From CAYRXM01 sp964449465 (GTDB lineage: Bacteria; Chloroflexota; Anaerolineae; JAFGEY01): a DNA stretch of 64,000 nucleotides. Below, in pieces: positions 41,668 through 50,989 of this stretch. The translations under genes and the position numbers were made by a program. The DNA lies in NCBI GenBank assembly GCA_964449465.1, contig CAYVBK010000007.1, positions 1-64,000 of the forward strand, written 5' to 3'. The notes beneath the pieces are model-generated. The model was given only the letters and a program-made list of their open reading frames with translations. It was not told the DNA's origin and did no database searches. The stretch's first letter is position 1, and each line of letters begins with the position of its first letter.

Positions 41668-42657
41668 ATGCTCACATTCATCTTGCGTCGTTTGGTTCTC
41701 ATTGTCCCGATGTTGTTCGCGCTCTCGATCATTTCTTTTACCATCATTCAACTTCCGCCGGGCGACTATTTGTCAACCTATATACGGCGGTTGGAAGCGA
41801 TGGGGCGAAAATTTGATCAGGCCGAAATCGAAAACCTCAAGCGGCAATATGGCCTGGATCAGCCGATGTATGTTCAGTATCTCAAATGGATGCAGAGTGT
41901 GTTCAGGGGGACTTTTGGTCGTTCTTTTACCTGGGAAATGACCGTCGCCGAGGTGCTCAGTACTCGCCTGCCGATGACTATTGTCATCTCGCTTTCCAGC
42001 CTGATTGTGGTATGGGCCATTGCCATCCCCATCGCCATCATTTCGGCGACGCGACACAATACGTTGATTGATTATATTTTTACCTTTTTCGGCTTTATCG
42101 GCCTGGCCAGTCCCAGTTTTTTGCTGGCCCTCGTTCTGGGGTATCTGCTGTATCTGGTTTCTGGAACGATGATCACCGGCCTGTACTCTCAAGAGTATGT
42201 CAACGCGCCATGGTCTTTGGCTAAATTGATGAATCTGTTGAGCAATGTGTGGTTTCCGATCATCATCATCGGCATTGGCGGCACCGCTGGCCTGATCCGC
42301 ACGCTGCGGGCCACTCTACTCGACGAACTGCACAAGCCCTATGTGACCACCGCACGGGCCAAAGGGCTTTCTGAGACCCGACTGTTGTTGAAATACCCCA
42401 TCCGCATTGCCATGAACCCCGTATTTAGCACCATCGGCTGGGTGCTGCCCGGGTTGATCAATGGCGGTGTCATTGTCGGTATTGTGCTAAATTTGCAGAC
42501 CATCGGCCCGGTCTTGATGCAGGCTACGCTCTCACAGGATATGTACCTGGCCGGCAGCATTGTCTTGATCCTCAGTACATTGACCATCATCGGCACATTT
42601 ATCTCGGATATTTTGCTGGCCTGGCTGGATCCGAGAATCCGGTTTGAAGGGAGATAG
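41668..42657 (+). CDS. ABC transporter permease, DppB/OppB type
   Basis: 329 residues, six hydrophobic segments. The N-terminal LTFILRRLVLIVPMLFALSIISFTIIQLPPGDYL is typical of OppB-type permeases. The cytoplasmic coupling motif (EAA loop) YVTTARAKGLSETRLLLKYPIR is at about residues 228-249. It pairs with the DppC-type gene five bases downstream. The binding protein upstream and the absence of oppD/oppF behind it suggest that the ATPases are shared with another transporter. Confidence 0.9.
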   Translation: MLTFILRRLVLIVPMLFALSIISFTIIQLPPGDYLSTYIRRLEAMGRKFDQAEIENLKRQYGLDQPMYVQYLKWMQSVFRGTFGRSFTWEMTVAEVLSTRLPMTIVISLSSLIVVWAIAIPIAIISATRHNTLIDYIFTFFGFIGLASPSFLLALVLGYLLYLVSGTMITGLYSQEYVNAPWSLAKLMNLLSNVWFPIIIIGIGGTAGLIRTLRATLLDELHKPYVTTARAKGLSETRLLLKYPIRIAMNPVFSTIGWVLPGLINGGVIVGIVLNLQTIGPVLMQATLSQDMYLAGSIVLILSTLTIIGTFISDILLAWLDPRIRFEGR

Positions 42658-42662
42658 GACTG

Positions 42663-43805
42663 ATGAGCGATACCCTATCTAAACTCAAGGCCACGCTGCC
42701 GGAACTGGGCGAGAAAAAAGAAGAGCGAATTTATTCGGCGACGCAGTGGCAGTTGATGTGGTGGCAGTACAAAAAGAATCGCATGGCCTTTATTGGCATG
42801 TTTGTTCTGGCCATCCTGTATTTGATAGCCCTCTTTGCACCGTTCGTCGCTCCTTATGCTCCGCTGGAACGGTTTGGGGGACTAGAGATGGCTCCGCCCG
42901 TTCGGGTGCATTTTCGAGATCAAGACGGCAAATGGCATCGTCCGTTTATCTATAAATTTTCTTCCAAGATTAACATGGAGACGCTGCGCCGGGAATTTGT
43001 GGAAAACACCAACCAGAGGTATCCGATCTATTTTTTGGTGCGAGGTGAGCCACGCAAGTTGTGGGGAATCATTCCGATCAGATGGCGGCTCTTGGGCACC
43101 GACGGCGCGCCGTTGCTGCTCTTTGGCGCCGATCATTTGGGCCGTGACCTTCTCTCGCGCACGCTGTATGGGTCTAGCATTTCGATGTTTATCGGTTTTA
43201 CCAGCGTGATCATTACTTTTCTGATCGGTGTCTCATTGGGGGGCATGGCCGGGTACCTGGGCGGGGTCACAGATGAGATTATTATGCGCTCGATTGACTT
43301 TATGACCTCGATTCCCAACATTCCTCTGTGGATGGCTCTGGCTGCGGCCATTCCGCGCGATTGGACGGTAATTCAGACTTATTTTGCGATCACGATCATC
43401 CTGTCGGTGATCAGTTGGGGCGGGCTGGCGCGGGTGGTGCGCGGCAAGCTGCTGTCGTTGCGTGAGGACGATTTTGTCATGGCCGCCCGGCTGTATGGTG
43501 CATCGGGCTCGCGTGTGATCTTTCGCTATCTATTGCCCAACTTTACCAGCTATTTGCTGGTAGATATTACCCTGGCTATTCCATCCAACATTCTCGGCGA
43601 GACAGCGTTGAGCTTTTTGGGTCTGGGCATCCAGCCGCCGGCGGTCAGTTGGGGCACTCTGCTGCAAGATGCGCAAAACCTGACTGTTGTGGCTCAACGA
43701 CCATGGCAGCTCATTCCTGGCGCATTTGTGGTGTTGACTGTGCTGATGTTCAACTTTATCGGCGATGGGCTGCGCGACGCCGCCGACCCTTATACCAGGG
43801 GCTAA
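42663..43805 (+). CDS. ABC transporter permease, DppC/OppC type
   Basis: 380 residues. OppC_N segment WWQYKKNRMAFIGMFVLAILYLIALFAPFVAPY, a long periplasmic insert (about 75-150), then LGTDHLGRD-like ADHLGRDLLSRTLYGS, the hallmark of OppC proteins. EAA loop DDFVMAARLYGASGSRVIFRYLLPN and the C-terminal AVSWGTLLQDAQN. The start follows the OppB-type stop by five bases. The insert before ADHLGRD is longer than in peptide transporters, as often seen in sugar-importing members of this class. Confidence 0.9.
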   Translation: MSDTLSKLKATLPELGEKKEERIYSATQWQLMWWQYKKNRMAFIGMFVLAILYLIALFAPFVAPYAPLERFGGLEMAPPVRVHFRDQDGKWHRPFIYKFSSKINMETLRREFVENTNQRYPIYFLVRGEPRKLWGIIPIRWRLLGTDGAPLLLFGADHLGRDLLSRTLYGSSISMFIGFTSVIITFLIGVSLGGMAGYLGGVTDEIIMRSIDFMTSIPNIPLWMALAAAIPRDWTVIQTYFAITIILSVISWGGLARVVRGKLLSLREDDFVMAARLYGASGSRVIFRYLLPNFTSYLLVDITLAIPSNILGETALSFLGLGIQPPAVSWGTLLQDAQNLTVVAQRPWQLIPGAFVVLTVLMFNFIGDGLRDAADPYTRG

Positions 43806-43809
43806 CAGG

Positions 43810-43936
43810 CTGTCGGAGATCCTTGAGCGGTAGAGTCCCCAATTTGAAGCAATTTTGGCGTACTGAGTGGGGTGTCTCCGAACAAGTTCGGAATCCCGAC
43901 ATTCTCAGGTGGGGCAACGAGTAGTCTCTCCAACAG
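43810..43936. repeat. MITE-like element, family B, complete
   Basis: 127 bp with terminal inverted repeats CTGTCGGAGA (43810-43819) and TCTCCAACAG (43927-43936). The internal palindrome TCCGAACAAGTTCGGA lies near the right third. It starts 5 bases after the permease stop. About 85% of positions seem to match the copy at 46083-46207 by eye. The region 43937-44068 after it holds a GGTTTCGACAGGC motif also seen (inverted) near 1787, and nothing coding. Confidence 0.7.
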
Positions 43937-44068
43937 ATTGCTAGAACCAGATTTTCTTTCATACCCCAACATTGGTTTCGACAGGCTCAACCAACGTTGA
44001 GGCCGGTCCTGATCCTATCGCAGTTTTATATACCGCCACGAGGTGGCTCATTGCAGGGGGAAAATGAC

Positions 44069-46078
44069 ATGGTCTCGTTACCAGCCCGACAGATTCACCT
44101 GGATTTTCACACCTCTGAACACATCCCCGACGTGGGCTCCCGATTCGACAAAAAGCAGTTTCAGGCCGCACTCCAGGCCGGACATGTCAACCTGATCAAC
44201 ATCTTTGCCAAGTGCCACCACAGTTGGAGTTATTATCCCACCCAGGTGGGCAACATACACCCCACGCTCAAGATAGACCTGTTGGGACAGCAGATCGAGG
44301 CCTGCCACGAGATTGGCGTGCGCTGCCCGATCTATTTTACTGTTGGCTGGTCGGCCACCGACGCTGAAACGCACCCCGATTGGTGCGTCCGCAACAGGGA
44401 CGGCACCATTGCAACGTCTCACTGGGATTTTAATGCCGGGCCAGACGATCCACGACCATCTGTCTCCTGGAAGTTCATGTGTCCGACCGGCGATTACCTG
44501 GCCCTGATCCTGGCTCAGACGGAAGAGATCTGCCAGCGCTATCCCGTAGATGGCTTTTGGTATGACATTGTCACCTCCTATCCGCTCTGCTACTGTGACC
44601 GCTGCCGCCAGGGTATGTCCCAGGAAGGCATTGACCTGGACGACCAGGGGGCTGTCTTGCGCTACCGGGTGCGGCAATGGAAGCATTTGATGCACGAGTG
44701 CACCCGCATCATACGGAAATATCATCCTGATGCGTCCATTTACTTTAATGGTACGACCAGCCTCGACCAGGCTCGTTGCAACGTCGAATACCAGATGTAC
44801 GAATACAACACGCAGAACGACCTGGAAGACCTGCCCACCACCTGGGGTGGCTATGACGAGTTCCCGCTGCGCGCCAGGTTGTTTCACAATGTCGGACGCC
44901 CCATCGTGGCTATGAGCGGCAAGTTCCATACCTCGTGGGGCGAGTTTGGAGGCTTTAAACACCCTGATGCGCTCCGCTACGAGGCCGCAGCGATGATTGC
45001 TTGTGGCGCGGCGTGCAATTTTGGCGATCAGCTCCATCCGCTGGGCGAAATGGACATGGATACCTACCGCAACATCGGCGAGGCATTCAAGTACGTCGAG
45101 CAGATCGAGTCCTATGGCGTCGGGGCACGCCCGGCATCCAACCTGGGGCTGTGGCTCAGCAACAGCAAAAAGGATGACGACGGCGTGGCCTGCATGCTGC
45201 TGGAAACGCAGACCGATTTCAGAGTTGTCGCTCCCGAGTCCGACCTGTCGCAGTATGCGGCCATCGTGCTGCCCGGCGCAGCCTGCCTGACCGAGGCGCA
45301 GGCTCAGTCGCTCAACCGCTTTGCCGCAAACGGCGGGGGGCTGCTCGTCTTGGGCGAGAGTGCGTTGGATCGGGCGAAAACCAGGTTTCTCCTGGATGTC
45401 GGCGCAGACTATATCGGCCCGGCCGAATTTGACATTGATTACCTGATCGTCGGAGAAGCGCTGGCTCAGGGTACCGTGACCAGCCCATTTCTCAACTATG
45501 AGGCAGCCATGCGCGTCCGGCCTCAGCCCGGCACAGAGGTCCTGGCGGCCATCCGCGAACCCTATTTCAGCAGGACCTATGCCCACTATTGCTCGCATCA
45601 GAACACCCCTTACCGGCCTGAGAACGCACTTTACCCCGGCGCGGTGCGCGGCGGACGAACTGCGTCCGCCGGATGCATTGTTTTCCTGCCGCATGCGTTG
45701 GGGCGGATATATTATGCTCACGGCGCGCGCCTGCACCGTCAACTGTTCGTCAACGCGCTCAACCTGGTCTACCAGGCCGCACTGATCAAGACCGACATGC
45801 CCAGCGCCGGGCGGATCAGCCTTTTGCATCAGCCGGAGCAGCATCGCTATGTGGCTCATCTGCTCTATGGCCCGCCGATGAAACGCGGCCGCTGCCTGGT
45901 GATCGAAGACCTGCTGCCGCTCTATGAGGTGCCGCTCCAGGTGCGCCTGCCCCAGGCTATCGCCAAGGCATATCTGGTGCCGAGCGGCGATGCGCTGGCG
46001 ATAGAGCGAAACCAAGATGTCCTTCGCGTCGTCGTCCCCAGGGTGCAGTGTCACCAGGCGGTGGTGTTTGAGTACTAG
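44069..46078 (+). CDS. Putative alpha-L-fucosidase, GH151-like (GHL6 plus beta-galactosidase-trimerisation-like domain)
   Basis: 669 residues, three-part architecture. A TIM-barrel of the hypothetical glycosyl hydrolase 6 type occupies about 1-370 (FAKCHHSWSYYPTQVG, CPIYFTVGWSATDAETHPDW, DGFWYDIVTSYPLCYCDRC). A middle alpha/beta domain about 380-570 resembles the GH42 trimerisation domain (YAAIVLPGAACLTEAQAQSLNRF, GGGLLVLGES). A C-terminal beta-sandwich completes it. This organisation is that of GH151 fucosidases. ATG 44069 (AGGGGGAAAATGAC upstream) is preferred to the frame start at 43997, which precedes any homology. No signal peptide, so intracellular. Sits between two family B repeat elements, with GH29 genes next. 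Confidence 0.7.
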   Translation: MVSLPARQIHLDFHTSEHIPDVGSRFDKKQFQAALQAGHVNLINIFAKCHHSWSYYPTQVGNIHPTLKIDLLGQQIEACHEIGVRCPIYFTVGWSATDAETHPDWCVRNRDGTIATSHWDFNAGPDDPRPSVSWKFMCPTGDYLALILAQTEEICQRYPVDGFWYDIVTSYPLCYCDRCRQGMSQEGIDLDDQGAVLRYRVRQWKHLMHECTRIIRKYHPDASIYFNGTTSLDQARCNVEYQMYEYNTQNDLEDLPTTWGGYDEFPLRARLFHNVGRPIVAMSGKFHTSWGEFGGFKHPDALRYEAAAMIACGAACNFGDQLHPLGEMDMDTYRNIGEAFKYVEQIESYGVGARPASNLGLWLSNSKKDDDGVACMLLETQTDFRVVAPESDLSQYAAIVLPGAACLTEAQAQSLNRFAANGGGLLVLGESALDRAKTRFLLDVGADYIGPAEFDIDYLIVGEALAQGTVTSPFLNYEAAMRVRPQPGTEVLAAIREPYFSRTYAHYCSHQNTPYRPENALYPGAVRGGRTASAGCIVFLPHALGRIYYAHGARLHRQLFVNALNLVYQAALIKTDMPSAGRISLLHQPEQHRYVAHLLYGPPMKRGRCLVIEDLLPLYEVPLQVRLPQAIAKAYLVPSGDALAIERNQDVLRVVVPRVQCHQAVVFEY

Positions 46079-46082
46079 CAGG

Positions 46083-46207
46083 CTGCCGGAGATCCTTGAT
46101 CGGTAGAGTCCCCAACCTGGCAATTTTAGCGCAATGAGTGGGGTGTCCCCGAACAAGTTCGGGATCCCGACATTCTCAAGTGGGGCAACGAGTAGTCTCT
46201 CCGACAG
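46083..46207. repeat. MITE-like element, family B, complete
   Basis: 125 bp with ends CTGCCGGAGA (46083-46092) and TCTCCGACAG (46198-46207). The core palindrome CCCGAACAAGTTCGGG is perfect here. It starts four bases after the fucosidase stop, as the copy at 43810 does after the permease stop. Both insertions thus lie just behind stop codons and share orientation. Confidence 0.7.
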
Positions 46208-46267
46208 ATTGCTAGCCGTATCGAATGTGGCAGTTTCTCTCTCGACCAAGAATAAGGAGAATGAGAG

Positions 46268-47722
46268 ATGGTATACGAACCTGCATTAGAATCCATTCGC
46301 CAGCACACCGCGCCGATCTGGTTTCACGACGCCAAGCTAGGCATCTTTGTCCATTGGGGGCTGTACTCGGTGCCGGCCTGGGCGCCGCTCACCGGCGAAC
46401 CGGGCAAGGTGATTGCCGAGCAAGGCTGGGCTGGCTGGTTTGCCCGCAATCCCTACGCTGAATGGTATATGAACTCGATGCGCATCGAGGGCAGCGCGAC
46501 GCATCAATATCATCTCGAAACATACGGCGACCGTTTTACCTATCGCGATTTTATCCCCATGTTTAACCAGGCCACCCAAAACTGGGATGCCGGCGCATGG
46601 GCCGACCTGTTTCAGCGGGTCGGCGCGCAGTATGTCGTCCTCACCACCAAGCATCACGATGGCTTTTTGCTCTGGCCCAGCGAACATCCCAACCCATTTT
46701 ACCCCAATCATCACGCCCAGCGCGACCTGGTCGGCGAGTTGACTGCGGCCGTGCGCGGGCGAGGGATGAAAATGGGGCTGTATTATTCTGGCGGAATTGA
46801 CTGGACATTTAACGACCTGGTCATTCGCGATTTGAGCGACATGATGGCGGGCATTCCGCAAAGTGCCGACTATGTGGCCTATGCCAACACCCACTGGCGC
46901 GAGTTGATCGCCCGCTATCAGCCAGCGGTGATGTGGAACGACATCGGCTATCCGGCCAGGGCCAACCTGCTCGAGTTGTTTGCGCACTATTACAACGCCG
47001 TGCCGGATGGTGTCATCAATGACCGGTTTGCCCAGTTTCGCGTGCCCGGCAACCGCATCGCCCGCGCCCTGCTCAAGGCCATCATGCCGCTGTTGATGAA
47101 ATGGCTGGCTAAACGGGGCGATGGAGGGATGCCGGCCAGCATCCATTTTGACTTTAGAACCCCTGAATATGCCTCTTTTGATCATATTGTGCAGACCAAG
47201 TGGGAAGCTACGCGCGGCATCGGCTATTCTTTTGGCTACAATCGCAACGAAGGCGTCGAAAATTACCTGTCGGTGCAAGAGTTGGTTCACTCTTTTGTGG
47301 ACATTGTCAGCAAAAACGGCAATCTGCTGCTCAACGTGGGGCCGATGGCCGACGGCACCATCCCTGAGATGCAGCGCGAACGTCTGGAAGGGCTGGGTCG
47401 CTGGCTGGCCATCAACGGCGAGGCGATTTTTGGCACGCGCCCCTGGGCCAGGTCCGACGGCCGCGCCGGGGACGGTCTGGTCGTGCGGTATACCCAAAAA
47501 GCAGGCAGCCTTTACGCCATCGTGCTGGGCCGGCCGGCCGGAAACCGGCTAGGCATTGAGGGCTTGCAGCCCCAAGACAATGCCGTGATCAGCCTGCTCG
47601 GACATGGCATCCCGCTCAACTGGCAGCGAGATGGTGGCAATTTGACCATCTCCCTGCCGGATGAGTTGCCTGATCTGCCGGCCTGCGCTTTCAAAATCAC
47701 TCCGCTGCCTCAACATGGGTGA
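46268..47722 (+). CDS. Alpha-L-fucosidase, GH29 (first of three)
   Basis: 484 residues, retaining exo-glycosidase releasing alpha-L-fucose. Opening IWFHDAKLGIFVHWGLYSVPAW (17-38) and VVLTTKHHDGFLLWPS (123-138; the HH pair contacts substrate). The predicted nucleophile is Asp225 in VMWNDIGYP. The barrel ends with SKNGNLLLNVGPMADGTIP, followed by a C-terminal beta domain. No signal peptide, so it acts on imported oligosaccharides. ATG 46268 follows AAGGAG. Three members with different nucleophile contexts imply different linkages. Confidence 0.92.
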   Translation: MVYEPALESIRQHTAPIWFHDAKLGIFVHWGLYSVPAWAPLTGEPGKVIAEQGWAGWFARNPYAEWYMNSMRIEGSATHQYHLETYGDRFTYRDFIPMFNQATQNWDAGAWADLFQRVGAQYVVLTTKHHDGFLLWPSEHPNPFYPNHHAQRDLVGELTAAVRGRGMKMGLYYSGGIDWTFNDLVIRDLSDMMAGIPQSADYVAYANTHWRELIARYQPAVMWNDIGYPARANLLELFAHYYNAVPDGVINDRFAQFRVPGNRIARALLKAIMPLLMKWLAKRGDGGMPASIHFDFRTPEYASFDHIVQTKWEATRGIGYSFGYNRNEGVENYLSVQELVHSFVDIVSKNGNLLLNVGPMADGTIPEMQRERLEGLGRWLAINGEAIFGTRPWARSDGRAGDGLVVRYTQKAGSLYAIVLGRPAGNRLGIEGLQPQDNAVISLLGHGIPLNWQRDGGNLTISLPDELPDLPACAFKITPLPQHG

Positions 47723-47752
47723 TACGGCAGCCTGCCACACAGAAAGGATCGA

Positions 47753-49144
47753 ATGATGACAGCCCAAGAGATCACTGTTTCATTGCCCGAACCGATTGTG
47801 AAACGATTGGGCGAGATGGCCCAGGCTGAGGGCGTCGAGCTGGCCGACCTGGCCTCCTTGATGCTTGTTCATGCCATTGAATGGCCACCCTTGCGGTCGG
47901 CCCTTGCCGACGAGCGCGGGCAAAGACAAGAGGCCCGACGCGACCCGCGCCTGGACTGGTGGCGCGAGGCCCGCTTTGGCATGTTTATCCACTGGGGCTT
48001 GTACGCCATTCCGGCCGGTGAGTGGAAGGGCAAACGCATCCCCGGCATTGGCGAGTGGATCATGAAGCGCGCCCAGATTCCCGTTGCCGAGTACGAGCAA
48101 CTCGCTCAGCAATTCAACCCGGTGCAGTTTGACGCTGCCGGGTGGGTCTCTCTGGCCAAACGGGCCGGGCAGAAATACCTGGTGATTACGGCCAAGCATC
48201 ACGACGGCTTTTGCCTGTTCAAATCGGCTTATACCGGCTATAACATGGTGGATGCCACGCCATTTGGCCGCGACCCGCTGCAAGAACTGGCCGCCGAGTG
48301 CCAGAAACAGGGCATCAAACTCTGTTTCTATTACTCGCAGACCCAAGACTGGCATCACCCCGACGGTGACGGCAACGATTGGGATTACGACCCCAAAAAA
48401 CAGGATTTTGCCGGCTATGTCGAGAATTACGTCAAGCCGCAGGTGCACGAATTGCTGACTCATTACGGGTCCATCGGCCTGATCTGGTTTGACACGCCCA
48501 AGCACATGACCGCCACCCAGAGCGAGTCGCTGCTGGAACTGGTGCATCAACTCCAGCCCGACTGCCTGGTCTGCGGGCGGGTGGGCAACGCGCAGGGCGA
48601 TTATGCCTCGGCTGGCGACAACCGCATCCCAGAGCGGGCGGTGGATATGGACTGGGAAACTCCGGCGACGATCAATGACACCTGGGGATTCAAGTCCTAC
48701 GATCACAACTGGAAATCGTCCCAAGAGTTGATCCGCAAACTGGTGGACATTGTTAGCAAGGGCGGCAACTATTTGCTCAATGTCGGGCCGACGGCCGAGG
48801 GCGTGATCCCACAGCCCAGCGTCGAGCGGCTGCTGGCCATGGGCGAGTGGCTCCAGGTCAACGGCGAAGCGGTGTACGGCACCAGGCCGGGGCCGATTCA
48901 GGGCCTCGAGTGGTGCCGCAGCACGACCCAAGCGGGCAAGGTTTACCTGCACGTGTTTGACTGGCCGCAAGATGGCACGATCACGGTAGCCTATCCTGGC
49001 GAGGTCAGCGGCGCGTACCTGCTGAGCGATGCCTCTCAATCACCGTTGGATATTCAACAAGAACAAGGCAGCTTGACGATCATTGGTCCGACTCGAGCAC
49101 TCGACCAGGTTGACACCGTGATCGTTCTGGTCAAAAAGGAGTGA
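47753..49144 (+). CDS. Alpha-L-fucosidase, GH29 (second), with an N-terminal RHH-like extension
   Basis: 463 residues. GH29 barrel from about residue 66 (LDWWREARFGMFIHWGLYAIP), YLVITAKHHDGFCLFKS (142-158), predicted nucleophile Asp247 in IGLIWFDTPKH, and YLLNVGPTAEGVIPQ. Before it stands a 60-residue segment, QEITVSLPEPIVKRLGEMAQAEGVELADLASLMLVHAI, which looks like a beta-strand plus two helices in the style of ribbon-helix-helix or antitoxin N-termini and is not part of GH29. There is no signal peptide. 31 bases after the first GH29 gene. Confidence 0.9.
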   Translation: MMTAQEITVSLPEPIVKRLGEMAQAEGVELADLASLMLVHAIEWPPLRSALADERGQRQEARRDPRLDWWREARFGMFIHWGLYAIPAGEWKGKRIPGIGEWIMKRAQIPVAEYEQLAQQFNPVQFDAAGWVSLAKRAGQKYLVITAKHHDGFCLFKSAYTGYNMVDATPFGRDPLQELAAECQKQGIKLCFYYSQTQDWHHPDGDGNDWDYDPKKQDFAGYVENYVKPQVHELLTHYGSIGLIWFDTPKHMTATQSESLLELVHQLQPDCLVCGRVGNAQGDYASAGDNRIPERAVDMDWETPATINDTWGFKSYDHNWKSSQELIRKLVDIVSKGGNYLLNVGPTAEGVIPQPSVERLLAMGEWLQVNGEAVYGTRPGPIQGLEWCRSTTQAGKVYLHVFDWPQDGTITVAYPGEVSGAYLLSDASQSPLDIQQEQGSLTIIGPTRALDQVDTVIVLVKKE

Positions 49145-49150
49145 GGTAAG

Positions 49151-50092
49151 ATGGAAACTGTGCTACTCGGAAATACAGGCGTTGAGGTCAGTGTGTTCTG
49201 CCAGGGCATTCTGTATTATGGCAATCGCATCGGCCAGGCCATGTCCTTTCGCTTGATGGATCAATATCAGGACGCCGGCGGGTTCTTTTTCGACACGGCC
49301 AACATTTATTCCTTTTGGCTGCCGGGTTTCAAGGGTGGCGAAAGCGAGACCGTGTTGGGCCAATGGATGCAGGCGCGCCAGAATCGCTCCCATCTGTTCA
49401 TCGCTACCAAGCTGGGTTTTGCCTACCAGGATGTCGAGCGGGGGCTGCGTGCAGAGCAGATCGAGCGAGAATGTGAAAAAAGCCTCAGGCGTTTGCAGAC
49501 CGACGTGATCGACCTGTACTATGCGCATGTGGATGACCGTAACACGCCGTTGGAAGAGACGATGGCGGCCTTTGATCGCCTGATCAAGGCCGGCAAGGTG
49601 CGCTATATCGGGGCCAGCAACTTTTTGGCCTGGCGGTTGGAAAAGGCGCGCGGGGTCAGCCGGGCTCATCACTGGGCCGAGTATTGTTGTATTCAGCAGC
49701 GCTACACCTTTCTTCGTCCCAAGCCTGGAGCCGATTTTGGGGCCCAGGTTTCGGCCAATGACGATTTGATGGACTATTGCCGGAGTGAAGGCGTGACCCT
49801 GCTGGCCTACTCGCCCTTGCTCAATGGGGCCTATACACGTCCAGAGCGCGAGTTCCAGCCGCAGTATCTCGGCCCAGACAGCGATGCGCGCCTGGCAGCC
49901 TTGCGCACCGTCGCTGCCGAGACGGGGGCGACGGAAAACCAGGTCATTTATGCCTGGATGATGCAAAGCGAACCGCCGGTGATCCCGCTCATGGCAGCCA
50001 GCACGGATGAACAAATGAAGGAAAACCTGGGCGCGCTAGACATTGTTCTCAGTCCAGAGCAAATGACCAGACTCAATACCGCCTCAGCTTGA
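49151..50092 (+). CDS. Aldo/keto reductase family oxidoreductase
   Basis: 313 residues, (beta/alpha)8 NADPH-dependent enzyme. Catalytic tetrad visible: Asp and Tyr in FFFDTANIYS (about 47-56), Lys in FIATKLGFA (about 82-90) and His in DLYYAHVDD (about 120-128). GASNFLAWRLEKARG and the C-terminal IPLMAASTDEQMKENLGAL are typical cofactor-binding pieces. Eight bases after the GH29 gene and one base before the nucleotidyltransferase-fold gene. In this setting it could oxidise L-fucose or L-galactose to the lactone, but the substrate is not visible in the sequence. Confidence 0.88.
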   Translation: METVLLGNTGVEVSVFCQGILYYGNRIGQAMSFRLMDQYQDAGGFFFDTANIYSFWLPGFKGGESETVLGQWMQARQNRSHLFIATKLGFAYQDVERGLRAEQIERECEKSLRRLQTDVIDLYYAHVDDRNTPLEETMAAFDRLIKAGKVRYIGASNFLAWRLEKARGVSRAHHWAEYCCIQQRYTFLRPKPGADFGAQVSANDDLMDYCRSEGVTLLAYSPLLNGAYTRPEREFQPQYLGPDSDARLAALRTVAAETGATENQVIYAWMMQSEPPVIPLMAASTDEQMKENLGALDIVLSPEQMTRLNTASA

Positions 50093-50093
50093 T

Positions 50094-50897
50094 ATGATGA
50101 CCGGTCGCCAAGACGAAACGAATTTACCCCAAGACCTTGATTGCGTCATGACCCGGCTCGCTGCTTGTGAGCAGGTCGAAGGCGTCCTGGCAGTCGGCTC
50201 GCTGGCAAATCATACACTGACGCCGACCAGCGATTACGATCTCGTCATCGTGCTGTGTGGTGTCGAGTGGACATGGTACGTGGGCGTGACCGAGGTTGGC
50301 GGGCGGTTTACCGACCTGCTTTTTGTCTCAACCGATGCACTGCGGCAAATTCAAGAGCAAGTGTCTCCATTCCCCGATGTTTGTGAACTGGCTGCGGTCA
50401 TTCGTTGGTTTGAGTGCGGCAAAATTCTGTTTGACCGGAACGGCCACCTGGCCGGCACACAACAGCATGTTGGGCATCACAATCTTGTGCTGCCCATCTC
50501 TGATGAGGCTGTATACGGCGCCTGGTTTGCTACCAACTATAATCTGGCCGTCGCGTCCCGGCTCTGCCTGTCGCCCGCCCCGCACATCCAGGCCGTAGCG
50601 GATATTCGCATGGCCGTCTATGGACACTCGGATCTGTGGTTCAATTATTTTACCATCAGGCGCATCTCTTGGAGCGGAGACAAGGCGGCCGTCCAATACC
50701 TGAGCGAGAACGATCCAGGCTACCTGGAACTCTACCAAAGCCTGGTCAAGACCGCAGATAGGGTCGCCAAATTAGAGTGCTATCGGCGCGCTGCCGCACA
50801 TGTGGCTGCGCCGTTGGGCGGCCTTTGGGTCTTTCCTTTGGACGTGATAAACATCCAGTCGCCGCCCTGGACGTGGGCGGAGCTGATGTCGGGATGA
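50094..50897 (+). CDS. Nucleotidyltransferase-fold protein
   Basis: 267 residues. GVLAVGSLANHTLTPTSDYDLVIVLCG (about 29-55) is the G-S-x-(n)-SDxD metal motif of the Pol-beta-like nucleotidyltransferases, as in aminoglycoside nucleotidyltransferases and minimal MNT proteins. A third acidic residue may be in GRFTDLLF. The C-terminal 150 residues are helical. Some members of this superfamily nucleotidylate small molecules or proteins. Its acceptor here is unknown. Starts one base after the preceding stop. Confidence 0.75.
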   Translation: MMTGRQDETNLPQDLDCVMTRLAACEQVEGVLAVGSLANHTLTPTSDYDLVIVLCGVEWTWYVGVTEVGGRFTDLLFVSTDALRQIQEQVSPFPDVCELAAVIRWFECGKILFDRNGHLAGTQQHVGHHNLVLPISDEAVYGAWFATNYNLAVASRLCLSPAPHIQAVADIRMAVYGHSDLWFNYFTIRRISWSGDKAAVQYLSENDPGYLELYQSLVKTADRVAKLECYRRAAAHVAAPLGGLWVFPLDVINIQSPPWTWAELMSG

Positions 50898-50989
50898 TAT
50901 GACCTTGTGTTACCAAGACGATTGATGAGATACGCAGGCTGAATGCTGACGGCTAATCGCCGAACACTGATTTGTAGGAGAATAAAGAC

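Noticed and set aside
44078..46249. 723-codon minus-strand frame opposite the GH151-like gene
   Set aside because: The plus strand has clear glycoside hydrolase signatures. The minus frame is the antisense image and extends into the repeat element.
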